Positions 21,768 through 33,363 of a stretch of 64,000 bases of DNA are shown piece by piece. A program made the translations under genes and the position numbers. The first letter of the stretch is position 1, and each line of letters opens with the position of its first letter. Below the pieces are notes generated by a model. The model had not been told where the DNA came from, did no database searches, and saw only the letters and a program-made list of their open reading frames with translations. Where the stretch lies: contig NC_035443.2 of the NCBI RefSeq assembly GCF_002127325.2, positions 27,557,838-27,621,837 on the forward strand. The letters are read 5' to 3'. This stretch comes from Helianthus annuus. Taxonomy: Eukaryota; Streptophyta; Magnoliopsida; Asterales; Asteraceae.

Positions 21768-23050
21768 ATCATGCTTAATTTATGGCACTATCGAAAATGA
21801 TAGTTCTATAGTTGGTATTGAAATTTTCATTGCTATATAATAATAACTTTATCTGATTTGAGTGATTTCTTCAAGCACTTTGACTGGTGTTATTGCCATG
21901 TGACTGTCTTGTTCACAACAACCTTGTCATAAGGCATGTGAATTTGGTGGCTAGTACGTGACTTAACGGTTCATAATGAAATGGACAATCATGTCAATAA
22001 AACATGGTAATCCCAAACATACGGCAAAACCATATACAAGCCAATTAACAGGCGACCACATGATTGTTTATCCGAATACTCGTCTTCTTGGGACTCCTAG
22101 CCCTCCAATATCCATTATTATAATTTCAGATTTATCTTGTTAACTTTTACATACAAAGTAATTTCCTTTGGCAGTCTAATGAGTAAAAAATATAGGTAAA
22201 GATGATTATTTCACTTTGTATTACAAGATGAGTTAGATGACAATTCATTTAGTTAAAATTAGTGAACATGGAGATGAAGCATTGAAACAAAGAGGACAGT
22301 TGAACCAGCAAGTGACAAAATGTTGTCAAATAGTGACGAGGGAGGCTTGCAATTAATATAGAGCAGCAAGTCATCGGGTTGCATTTGTTAAATTTTGTCA
22401 TACAATATGACAAGCGAACATACTGTTGCACAACACAATACCAAGGTAGGATGTTGCATTGCATCTTAAACCATAGGAATATCTCGTCATATGAGTCGTA
22501 GCTCCATAATCATGAATCCACATGACACTCGAGTGTCATGTTTTTCTGAAACGGAATCGGGTCAGCTGCCAATCTAAAATGTGTACATTCTAAGATTTAA
22601 GGAGTCCGTGTCTAGCACAAAAAAAGTATTTTTAATACCAAGCCCAAATAGAGCGTCTAACAAACTGATAAAAATAGCATTGTGTGGGCTTTCAGGAGTT
22701 GCAGGCCCAGATAACAGTGTTGGGCTATCTTGGTCCAAAGCATTTAAGCTTTGACTGGGCCACTAAACCATGGATCAAAAAGTAGATATATAACTTCGTT
22801 GGCCAGAATAACCCAGATGAGGGCCCATGCACCAACATGAGAGGATTGCCGCCTTGATTCGATGTTCTTACAACGTTTTTTTTTTTTTTTTTTTTTATTA
22901 TTTTTATTTTTTTTAATCAAAGAGATTAGATGAAGTTCGAATAACTAATGTTATGATTATGAATATCACTTGTAATGTGATTCTTGTCTTTGTGATTTAG
23001 CCTACGTTACTAGTTCATCAATTGTTGTTTACTTCTTCATAAAATTCTTA
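21768..23050. other. Intergenic sequence, nothing recognised
   Basis: No supported coding frame was found. A T run of over 20 bases at 22879-22898 precedes AT-rich text. Confidence 0.5.
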
Positions 23051-23104
23051 TACTTGTTCTGCCATAACTATCTGTTTGATTTTTGCTCAATCAACGACTC
23101 GAAA

Positions 23105-23278
23105 ATGGAGAAGATGATCGTGAAAACGATGGACAATTTGTGGATACAATCAGAGCAAATGTTGAAAGGTTCCAATTCTTCAAATCAATCGTGCAGTTCT
23201 TCTAAGCGTATAGAAGTTACGTGTGCACGCAAGATATTTGATGAAATGCCTAAGGAGTGCGTGATTACGTTGTATTAA
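23105..23278 (+). pseudogene. PPR-like fragment
   Basis: A short frame ending at 23278 finishes with CARKIFDEMPKECVITLY. This closely follows the usual PPR consensus ARKVFDEMPERDVVSW, in which the second helix of one repeat meets the next. PPR proteins bind organelle RNA. Only one partial repeat is visible, and the frame ends in TAA right after it. The upstream part (MEKMIVKTMDNLW) is not recognised. It is probably a scrap of a host PPR gene, or a chance match over 17 residues. Confidence 0.4.
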
Positions 23279-23327
23279 TAAAAAAGGAATATCTTGACAA
23301 TTTAAAATTTCAATGGAAAGGGCCAAG

Positions 23328-23979
23328 CAAGTGCGGACCCACATGGTGCGGGTCGGGGTCCATAGACCTCAATGTTTTTTATAAAATAGTAGAACCGGTA
23401 TCTTTTATTTTTCAAGAACCCCATAAAATAAATTAGTTGAACCCCATAGTATTAAAAGCAAAGATGGTGTGGTGGTAAATCCCCTTATGTTCCAATAAAT
23501 AGATCTCAAGTTCATGTCTTACATCTTTTTTTTAGTTTATTTTTTCCATCAAAATTAAAATAGTGTTTTAAAACAACACAACCACCCATTGACCCTTTAA
23601 TTTGCTTCTTTAAAATGATAAACTTGATGTCTCCTAATGATTTTATTTTGCATTTTATTACTAAATAAGACTTCCAACACATAGTAGCGTTCGTAAAAAA
23701 AAAACTTAAACAAAATTTTGAAGTTATGTGTAGTAATTGTGTTGTTTAGGTAGCTACTGGTTTCAAGAAACTTATTAAACACCACTATTTGATAACTTAA
23801 TGCTTAAAAATGGTTCTTAATAATGTAGTGGTTTCATATCCACTAAATGCTTCTATATTATTTCCTAGCCCCGACCCGACTACGATGACCGACCCGAAAA
23901 TTTTAATGTTTGGCTGTGAAAAAATCTTACACAAAAAAAATGGACCCCAATGGAAAAAAAAATCATGAGTTCGCCACTG
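23328..23979. mobile_element. hAT-type non-autonomous element
   Basis: A 652-bp element is flanked by the perfect 8-bp duplication GGGCCAAG (23320-23327 and 23980-23987). The ends are CAAGTGCGGACCC on the left and, inverted, CAGTGGCGAACTC on the right, with the inner word GGGGTCCAT near both ends. It has no transposase frame. Confidence 0.65.
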
Positions 23980-24281
23980 GGGCCAAGGAAATTTGATGAA
24001 GATAAGATAGGGGAAGTCTATGTTAGGGGGTATGGTCTGATAGAGACCATGGTATTTGGTTACAAACTGTTACAAAAGATAGAGAGGTGTATGTAATCAA
24101 GACTAAGAAAAATTTGCAGTTTAATATTGAGTTCATAGTCTTTATAACTTTTGAATGGAGACTGGGTTGGTAGTGTTAATTGGATAGAAGATTGAAGAAA
24201 ATTCATCATGATTACAATGAATATGCTATTAAAATTCCATATCTGTGGTGACTGTTAGAACTGCAAGAGCAACAACAGAGG

Positions 24282-24500
24282 GAAGAGATGATAGCAGTGA
24301 AGAATTTGAATTTCACAGAGTTTTCAGCATAACTTGATAAGTGTTTCAATGCAGAAATGAACATATTAGCAATTTTGTGGGATAGAAGTTTAGTGAAAGT
24401 GTCTGGTTACACATGAGAAAGTAGAAAATTAAGTGTTGTAGTGGTTGACTATTCAAAGGAAAATGGTGAATCATTTAAGCTTGATCTTGATAATAATTGA
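24282..24500 (+). pseudogene. FLS2-like receptor kinase fragment
   Basis: The forward frame reads EEMIAVKNLNFTEFSA, stop, LDKCFNAEMNILAIL, DRSLVKVSGYT, stop, ESRKLSVVVVDY. This matches the start of the kinase domain of FLS2-type leucine-rich-repeat receptor kinases: subdomain II with the ATP-binding Lys (AVK), the helix C Glu (AEM) and the LVKV.GY segment. FLS2 is the flagellin receptor of plant immunity at the plasma membrane. Two in-frame stops (one where Trp is usual, GYAWESGK) and the lack of surrounding repeats or the rest of the kinase make it a dead fragment of about 70 codons. Confidence 0.65.
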
Positions 24501-24614
24501 GGGGTTCGATTAGCCTATACCAAGTGATTGCCAAATACAGTTGTAAGAAGTAGGGTTTCTTATCCTCTGTAACTGTTTATGAAACATAATGTTTATGTTA
24601 TGAAACAGAGACGA

Positions 24615-25437
24615 TTACAGACTAATGGCAGGTCGACGGGTAACAAGCTGCGCCGCTACCCCCTTCTGAATAGCAAATCCTACCCTGCTAAACACAAAAT
24701 TATGCCCCTTAACATGCTCGGTGTTACTATTTACCACCTGCTGAACCCGCTTGAGAAACCGCACCGCATCAGGGGTGAGAGCGCCAAAGATACTGAAAGC
24801 GAACGGGACGAACACATGCTGATTCTCGATGCAAGCTTTTTCGTGCTTAGCTACTTTTCCCACCTCCGTCTTGGTTATCGCCTGGCCCGCCACAAACCCG
24901 TGGTCCCTTAGCCCAACGAGGGGGGACACACCTGTCAAATCGACGCACGCATGTTTCCCTCCTTCGCATCCAAAAACAAGAATGTTAGCGGGCCGTAGGG
25001 TAGATCTCCTTTCTAATGGATCGGTCAAGAAGTTCACCAGGGCTTCCTTTTATGCCGGATCCCTGCCTGCTTAAGGACATCATGAAGCACATCTCGAACT
25101 AAATCATGTCGATATTTAAAGTCTGGTAATTCTTTGCAACGAACTGCATGCTCCCCAAAAGAATCCAAGCAAGCCTTCTGACATACGGGACATGAGTCAT
25201 CAACCGGGAAAAGAGGTACCATCAGCCGGTACTCGAGGATAACTCGGTATTCCACAGCCGACATACATTGTCCTAAACCTTCGATGGGAACAACAGACAG
25301 GAAATCCTGAGCAAGGGGGGCTCGCAAACACTCAAACATGGCTCGCTGCCACAGGGACAAGGCAAACTTCTCTTCAACTGTCTTGACAATTTCACCATAT
25401 AAGGCATTCGCTGGGATTTTCTGGGCTTTATGAGGAC
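24615..25437 (-). pseudogene. LINE-type C-terminal nuclease-like fragment
   Basis: Two minus-strand frames (25537-25034 and 25037-24615) form one protein end, divided by a frame change near 25035. Motifs in order: KIPANALYGEIV, LSLWQRAMFECL, PIEGLGQCMS, a zinc motif CPVCQKACLDSFGEHAVRC, YRHDLVRDVL, then RPANILVFGCEGG with HACVDLTGVSPL, and finally an FAIQKG block. A CCHC-type finger followed by RHD and P-x-D plus D-L-T resembles the restriction-like endonuclease end of early-branching LINEs (R2 type). I recall this protein end from plant predictions, so the family is known but the class is my inference. RPAN has Asn where Asp is usual. The reverse transcriptase itself is missing. Confidence 0.6.
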
Positions 25438-28403
25438 TGTGACACCCCGCGAAAACGCTTAACAAAACTAGCTTCCTCAGTGACTGTTTGCTAAATTTCG
25501 GGACGAAATTTCTTTCAACTTGGGGATGATGTGACAACCTACATTTTTTTTTCTTTCTTTAGAGATTAAACCACTAACTTTCCTCGCTTGTTTTACTTAT
25601 GTTCTGTATACCACACAAGTTATGGTAATTCGTTATATGTTAAATAAATATCCGTATAATTTAACGTGACAGCCCTAATGCCTTTTTCTTTTTATATAAT
25701 TAGAAGTCTTTATGGTATTAATGTTTTTGTATAAAAAAAAGGGGGGCGGGGGGTTGGTGTTGGTGCAGTCATCTGTCGACTACGTCTAATGTCGAGTATC
25801 GTTCTAGTTGCAGATCCGGTCAGGCATGACATCACATGTGACATCATCTTGATGACATCACATGTGATGTCATCACATGTCTAAACATTCAAAGCATTAA
25901 ACGACAAAGCATGTTGGCACTTTGTATTGATTGGACCAAGTGAAAGGTCCAATGAGATGCAATTATTTTGAGGTCCAATAATATGTCACCTCTCAAAAGG
26001 TCAAATGGCAAGAGTTTACAAGAGGTCAAAAGGTTCAGTTGAACGTGATTCATTGATAGGCTATCATAGGAGGTGGATCTTTTATTCGGCCCATGTGTAA
26101 TCCCGTTAACCGCCCCAGCCCTGATTCTTTTAAAGGATTAGTATGTGCATGTTTCATTGATATTAACAAAACTTCTAAAACCCTAACCTGCAAGTTATCC
26201 GCCTCTCCCCTCTCCCTCTCTCTCACGCTACGGTTGACGAAGATCGAGTTCCAGGATCACCACGCAATCGGTTAGTACAACTCACTCCGCAGTTTTTAAT
26301 TAAGTTTATGTCGTTTCGGTTTCGGTTCGATCTCGACTTCAAGCTTCGCAAGAAAGTAGACTTGTACATGAAACTGTCGTTAGTTTTATGTGCATCGGTT
26401 CGATCTCGACTTTAGTTGTATGTGCTTCGTGACATGATCTTGACTTGTTATAAGATAACTATATGAAAATATAGATAAATGGTGGTGATCTGCTTATAAA
26501 TGAATGCTAGGTCTTGACCTAGTATGGAATCTGTTACTTTAATTTGGTATGGAGACTGTGCTAATATATGTGCTTACATGTACGAACTCCATATACACGT
26601 TCCGTGTGAACCCACAACATGGCGAGTGTCGTATGTGTACGGTGGGATTCATGGGGCCGGACATCAGTAGATAATTAATAAATATTATGACTGAATGATA
26701 TGGGGTTCTTGATGTTTGTTTGCGATGTTTGTGTGAAGATTTGTGTATCATCGTTTGCATGATATGGGGATCTGGGAGGTTAGGTAATTACATGTGTGAT
26801 AAGAAATTATGGGAACACAACATAAACTGATTAATTGTGTTATGATAGCTTTTATATTAATCGGTGGGTAGGGTGATTAACATGTTAAGAATAATGGCTG
26901 GGATACTTATTTAATGTTATTAGAACAATTAATAGTGCTGATTAAGAAGGAATAAGGTGAAATAGTAATGACACGTAATATGATGTTTGGATTTTATGAT
27001 GGAGGGATGAGCGTGTTATAGTAGTTGGTATGAAATTTTGATATTTTGCTACTTGATAAATCTTGACATTTATGAGTGTTAGGAATGTTAATTCACTGAT
27101 CAAACTGTATAACTACATGATACAAAGGTGTAACTATATGGGCCGCACACTGTGTATTGAATTAGGGCCAAATGGTTTAAGGTTGGTAATGGGCTGAATA
27201 AACTAAAAAAAAGGGGTTTTAGGTTATCGGCTAGCCGAGTATGTACGAAAGGGAAGGGATTGGACCGAGTAGGCGATGTGGGCCGAACCTGTTTGGCCCA
27301 ATCTCATTTATACGTTTCATTGGGTAACGAGGAGAGTTGGTAATGCGTGACTGATAATCGGCCCGAACAGTAATGAAACCCTAAAAACATAATCAACTAT
27401 ATAATGTATTAAGCCATGGTATTAAATGAAATTGTGAAGTGCTTGCTATGTGTTGGTCGTGTACCGATAGGGCCTAAATAACTTGCATGATATCATACGG
27501 TGTTATTTGAGTAATATGTATGGAATATGTGATTGAGTAATGTATGACTAATTGTCAACGATAATCATGTTAGGGTCGTTTTGAGCAATTTGAACTCGTA
27601 CTTTAATCTTACCGAGCAAACCAAGGTGAGTTCATTGCATTTTCTCAAGCATGCGTCCCGGTGGTTTGGGACAACTGGTAAACATTTGGAAGGGAAACAT
27701 TGGGTAAATAACTTAATCGGTTTTGGTTATTGCCTGGAGGGCAATGGGGGTGATTAGTTGATAGCGCTATTAGGTGGGAAACCTCACACCGGGCCGTAAG
27801 GACGGGCGTGAACTAATTATCTGGGTATGGCTATGGTTGTTAGAGGCACACTCCTCGGATACATATGGGCACTCTCCCTAGGGTATCTAACGAAGGCAAC
27901 ATAGCAAACGGTCGTTAAGGGGTATCCACTCCCCGGATACACATGGGCACACTCCCTAGGGTATCTAACATGAACAACATCGAAACATCAAACATCTTAA
28001 CAACAAACAACATATCGTTTTGTAAACTGTTTTACTCACATGACTGGTAACGCAACTTGGTAAACAAACACAAACCTTGAACTCACCAGCGTAGTCTGAC
28101 ACACTTGTTTACATGCTTGTAGGTAATTACTGAAGGAACTTGGGAGCTTGCTGTCTGATGCTGCTGGAGTGGTTGTGGTCATAATAAACAGTTACTTTGA
28201 TTTGGTTTCGATACATTATACACTTAAACTTTTATGCTTCCGCTCAATACTTTGGTTTTGGTTTAACTTTTCAAACGATACATTTCTTTCAATTGGGTAT
28301 TTCAATACATTATAACTTGTGTTTGATATGATTGGTGGCTCTTTGTTGAATCGTCACACCTCCATTAGGGACACGCCCTAGGTGGTAATTTGGGGGTGTG
28401 ACA
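25438..28403 (+). repeat. 5' LTR of element D
   Basis: 2,966 bp, non-coding. It holds a second LTR-like head with its own purine tract at 25487-25540, a Copia-LTR-like module from about 25758, and a 26-bp palindrome at 25850-25875. From about 26170 it is related to the solo LTR at 34670-37211 (shared words GCATGCGTCCCGG, CGCTATTAGGT, ACCTCACACCG). Confidence 0.9.
25758..25885 (+). repeat. Copia-LTR-like module inside Gypsy LTR
   Basis: TGTTGGTGCAGTCATCTGTC and the next 50 bp align with the head of the element A LTR (TGTTGGTGCAGTTGTCTGTC). It is followed by palindromic ATGACATCACATG words. The same module is at 30746-30873 in the other LTR. Its right border is not clear. Confidence 0.6.
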
Positions 28404-28406
28404 GTT

Positions 28407-28420
28407 TGGTATCAGAGCCA
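28407..28420 (+). promoter_or_regulatory. Primer binding site of element D
   Basis: TGGTATCAGAGCCA starts 4 bp after the LTR, initiator Met tRNA type as in many Gypsy Tekay/Del-like elements. Confidence 0.85.
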
Positions 28421-28916
28421 CTGGTTATAGAGAACTCGGTTTTAAAATGTTTTCATAAAACCAGACTATAACCGAATTGATCCAAACGATGACCATGACA
28501 CTCAGCTCCAGACTGCAAGGTTCGTTTCTCATTTACTATTGCATAGTATATCTAGTGTACACTTATGTATAACATTACACGTGAATGCACACTTGGCACA
28601 ACAGCATGAGCCCTTACATTACCAACCCCTGTTATGTGAACTGCTAGTGTGACACTTCCCTTCGACTATTGCAATTCTTGATCCCATAAAACCCCTCGCT
28701 TGCTATTTGAATGCGGGGAACCTTTTAGCGCAAGTTAAGAGGCACTGAGATAAGCATGCAAATCGCCTTATTATTATGGGTGCACACATAATAATAGCGC
28801 GAGGTGCATGCAAATCCCAGTGAGGCTTAATGAGCGTGAGAAGGGTCTGCCCTATTGTGTGTAAACTTGGTAGTTTGTAGATTTCAATGTGATACTCGAC
28901 TTTTACCTCATTTCGA

Positions 28917-29225
28917 TTGGAGTTATGTGCCTCAGGGTTCAGTCGTCAGTTAGGACTGACTCCCACCTTTGTTGTAAATAAGCATGTAGTAGAATTAACT
29001 GATAGTAAATCGATAGAAGCTTCTCATGTTCTTTTTGGTTGTAAACTTGACCTCGTGGGTCAAGTGTTCGATATTGACCTACTTCCCAATACTCTTGTAG
29101 GTTTTGACATGGTCGTTGGCATGGACATGGTTATCTATGTATCAAGCAGAAAATTCTCTGCAAAAAGAAAATCGTGTGTTCCCTCTCCCCAGTGGGGAAT
29201 CCTTATCAGTTTAAGATCATCGTAG
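28917..29225 (+). pseudogene. Element D protease remnant
   Basis: A 102-residue frame keeps the C-terminal half of a Gypsy retropepsin: SRQLGLTPTFVVNKHVVELTD, then IEASHVLFGCKLDLVGQVFDIDLLPNTLVGFDMVVGMDM, close to the family phrase GSFDVVVGMDWL. The catalytic D-S/T-G segment that should precede it is not seen, and after VGMDM the frame diverges, so the enzyme is not functional. Gag, which should precede it, is missing: 28421-28900 shows no zinc knuckle. Confidence 0.7.
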
Positions 29226-29229
29226 TGGT

Positions 29230-30425
29230 GCCGTTGTTGGCATTGTCACAGTCGTGAAAGCCCAGAAGTGCCTACGGAAGGGCTACTCTGTTATACTAGC
29301 TCCTGTCACCGATTCGCCACTTTAAGAAAGGAAGATCGAGTATCTTCATGTTATTCGTGAAATTTTTTGACATGTCTTCCAAAGAGTTACCTGGTTTACC
29401 TCCACATCGTTAGGTGGAATTTTAGAATTGACCTTATGCAAATCCTGATTTCCTTCTGGGGTACAGCAATCCCTTGGATTCGCTGGATACTATCACAGCT
29501 TCATCATAGGATTTTCGAAGGGTTCACAACTTCAACCTCCTTAGCACAGCCGGGAGCTGTGAATCCTTAGGAAAACAAAGTCGCGGAACGTCTTTTCAGC
29601 TTTTGAAACCCAACCCTACAACACGCGGAGCATCACTTCTATCCGAGAGTACCGATGATCCAGCGATGTACCATGATGGCTTAATTCAGAGTCCCAGTTA
29701 CACGCCGATGCAACACGAGAGAGTGATGAATTGCGTAATGGTGTTACGGAGAGGAACTGCACGACCTACAATCTCCGGTGGAAACCGTGGTCGTTAGATT
29801 TAAGTGGGAGGCATTACTTAGACGGTACCGAATGCACCAATTAGACCGAAAACAAGGGCCTCCAGTGCACCCTTATTTCAATAGAGCTAACCATGTGATG
29901 GCATCGCTGAATGGAACTTCCGAACGAACACGGGATTAGGAAAACTATACCCACGCATCCCTGTAGACGAACCTTATCACTTTCACTTGTCATCGCCGCT
30001 AGAAGTGAAGCAGTCACAGTTACACGCGTATGTCGTTTTGCAACACTAACCTTTACCCACCAAACTCTGTTTTGGACAAATTATACACTCGCGCGACCGC
30101 AATGTGACGAACCTCCCTGTTGTGCCATGCCGCCGTGCACCACTACTGGAAATTACTTCTAGACAACAAATTTGCTGGCCAAATCCTTCGGATGTTCAAT
30201 GGACCCCTGTTTCGCTCGATTCCTTGTACGAACCTCATTAATCCCCTGTTTCATTGATTGGCAACTGATATAACAACACGCTAACTATCATACCATGATT
30301 TCCACTGATCACAAGATTAGCCCCAGGCGTTGTAAAGTATCTATAGATCGAGTTCGTCGGAACTCACTTCAAGCCATTGTTTTAGATCAATTTTCGGGAC
30401 GAAAATTCTTTCAAGTAGGGGATGA
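29230..30425 (+). pseudogene. Element D scrambled pol remnants and purine tract
   Basis: Short pieces in changing frames can be read: AQKCLRKGYS, then ELPGLPPH followed by a stop and VEFRIDLM (about 29378-29435, usual DLPGLPPHRQVEFRIDL), then GYYHSF near 29490 (usual GYYRRFI). The catalytic YVDD block, RNase H and integrase are absent. Before the 3' LTR, TTTCGGGACGAAAATTCTTT and AGTAGGGGATGATG form the usual Gypsy purine-tract region. Confidence 0.6.
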
Positions 30426-33363
30426 TGTGACACCCCGCGAAAACGCTTAACAAAACTAGCTTCCTCAGTGACTGTTTGCTAAATTTCGGGACGAAATTTC
30501 TTTCAACTTGGGGATGATGTGACAACCTACATTTTTTTTTCTTTCTTTAGAGATTAAACCACTAACTTTCCTCGCTTGTTTTACTTATGTTCTGTATACC
30601 ACACAAGTTATGGTAATTCGTTATATGTTAAATAAATATCCGTATAATTTAACGTGACAGCCCTAATGCCTTTTTCTTTTTATATAATTAGAAGTCTTTA
30701 TGGTATTAATGTTTTTGTATAAAAAAAAGGGGGGCGGGGGGTTGGTGTTGGTGCAGTCATCTGTCGACTACGTCTAATGTCGAGTATCGTTCTAGTTGCA
30801 GATCCGGTCAGGCATGACATCACATGTGACATCATCTTGATGACATCACATGTGATGTCATCACATGTCTAAACATTCAAAGCATTAAACGACAAAGCAT
30901 GTTGGCACTTTGTATTGATTGGACCAAGTGAAAGGTCCAATGAGATGCAATTATTTTGAGGTCCAATAATATGTCACCTCTCAAAAGGTCAAATGGCAAG
31001 AGTTTACAAGAGGTCAAAAGGTTCAGTTGAACGTGATTCATTGATAGGCTATCATAGGAGGTGGATCTTTTATTCGGCCCATGTGTAATCCCGTTAACCG
31101 CCCCAGCCCTGATTCTTTTAAAGGATTAGTATGTGCATGTTTCATTGATATTAACAAAACTTCTAAAACCCTAACCTGCAAGTTATCCGCCTCTCCCCTC
31201 TCCCTCTCTCTCACGCTACGGTTGACGAAGATCGAGTTCCAGGATCACCACGCAATCGGTTAGTACAACTCACTCCGCAGTTTTTAATTAAGTTTATGTC
31301 GTTTCGGTTTCGGTTCGATCTCGACTTCAAGCTTCGCAAGAAAGTAGACTTGTACATGAAACTGTCGTTAGTTTTATGTGCATCGGTTCGATCTCGACTT
31401 TAGTTGTATGTGCTTCGTGACATGATCTTGACTTGTTATAAGATAACTATATGAAAATATAGATAAATGGTGGTGATCTGCTTATAAATGAATGCTAGGT
31501 CTTGACCTAGTATGGAATCTGTTACTTTAATTTGGTATGGAGACTGTGCTAATATATGTGCTTACATGTACGAACTCCATATACACGTTCCGTGTGAACC
31601 CACAACATGGCGAGTGTCGTATGTGTACGGTGGGATTCATGGGGCCGGACATCAGTAGATAATTAATAAATATTATGACTGAATGATATGGGGTTCTTGA
31701 TGTTTGTTTGCGATGTTTGTGTGAAGATTTGTGTATCATCGTTTGCATGATATGGGGATCTGGGAGGTTAGGTAATTACATGTGTGATAAGAAATTATGG
31801 GAACACAACATAAACTGATTAATTGTGTTATGATAGCTTTTATATTAATCGGTGGGTAGGGTGATTAACATGTTAAGAATAATGGCTGGGATACTTATTT
31901 AATGTTATTAGAACAATTAATAGTGCTGATTAAGAAGGAATAAGGTGAAATAGTAATGACACGTAATATGATGTTTGGATTTTATGATGGAGGGATGAGC
32001 GTGTTATAGTAGTTGGTATGAAATTTTGATATTTTGCTACTTGATAAATCTTGACATTTATGAGTGTTAGGAATATTAATTCACTGATCAAACTGTATAA
32101 CTACATGATACAAAGGTGTAACTATATGGGCCGCACACTGTGTATTGAATTAGGGCCAAATGGTTTAAGGTTGGTAATGGGCTGAATAAACTAAAAAAAA
32201 GGGGTTTTAGGTTATCGGCTAGCCGAGTATGTACGAAAGGGAAGGGATTGGACCGAGTAGGCGATGTGGGCCGAACCTGTTTGGCCCAATCTCATTTATA
32301 CGTTTCATTGGGTAACGAGGAGAGTTGGTAATGCGTGACTGATAATCGGCCCGAACAGTAATGAAACCCTAAAAACATAATCAACTATATAATGTATTAA
32401 GCCATGGTATTAAATGAAATTGTGAAGTGCTTGCTATGTGTTGGTCGTGTACCGATAGGGCCTAAATAACTTGCATGATATCATACGGTGTTATTTGAGT
32501 AATATGTATGGAATATGTGATTGAGTAATGTATGACTAATTGTCAACGATAATCATGTTAGGGTCGTTTTGAGCAATTTGAACTCGTACTTTAATCTTAC
32601 CGAGCAAACCAAGGTGAGTTCATTGCATTTTCTCAAGCATGCGTCCCGGTGGTTTGGGACAACTGGTAAACATTTGGAAGGGAAACATTGGGTAAATAAC
32701 TTAATCGGTTTTGGTTATTGCCTGGAGGGCAATGGGGGTGATTAGTTGATAGCGCTATTAGGTGGGAAACCTCACACCGGGCCGTAAGGACGGGCGTGAA
32801 CTAATTATCTGGGTATGGCTATGGTTGTTAGAGGCACACTCCTCGGATACATATGGGCACTCTCCCTAGGGTATCTAACGAAGGCAACATAGCAAACGGT
32901 CGTTAAGGGGTATCCACTCCCCGGATACACATGGGCACACTCCCTAGGGTATCTAACATGAACAACATCGAAACATCAAACATCTTAACAACAAACAACA
33001 TATCGTTTTGTAAACTGTTTTACTCACATGACTGGTAACGCAACTTGGTAAACAAACACAAACCTTGAACTCACCAGCGTAGTCTGACACACTTGTTTAC
33101 ATGCTTGTAGGTAATTACTGAAGGAACTTGGGAGCTTGCTGTCTGATGCTGCTGGAGTGGTTGTGGTCATAATAAACAGTTACTTTGATTTGGTTTCGAT
33201 ACATTATACACTTAAACTTTTATGCTTCCGCTCAATACTTTGGTTTTGGTTTAACTTTTCAAACGATACATTTCTTTCAATTGGGTATTTCAATACATTA
33301 TAACTTGTGTTTGATATGATTGGTGGCTCTTTGTTGAATCGTCACACCTCCATTAGGGACACG
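30426..33363 (+). repeat. 3' LTR of element D, last 28 bp missing
   Basis: Matches 25438-28375 at a constant offset of 4,988 bp with one noticed substitution. It stops inside GGGACACG, where ACG is shared with the adjoining duplicated sequence. Confidence 0.9.

Larger units (their letters stand above)
25438..33363 (+). mobile_element. Gypsy retrotransposon D, gutted pol, truncated 3' LTR
   Basis: The 5' LTR (25438-28403) starts TGTGACACC and ends GTGTGACA. A primer site TGGTATCAGAGCCA follows 4 bp later, and a 2-kb interior with scraps of Gypsy protease and reverse transcriptase leads to a copy of the LTR from 30426. I noticed only one base difference between the LTRs (27087 G, 32075 A), so insertion was very recent or the second copy is an assembly effect. 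The 3' LTR stops 28 bp short at 33363 and joins a duplicate of the left target DNA, so no target duplication can be read. Confidence 0.88.

Noticed and set aside
26093..26275. 60-codon frame repeated at 31081
   Set aside because: Lies inside both copies of the element D LTR leader region; no domain.
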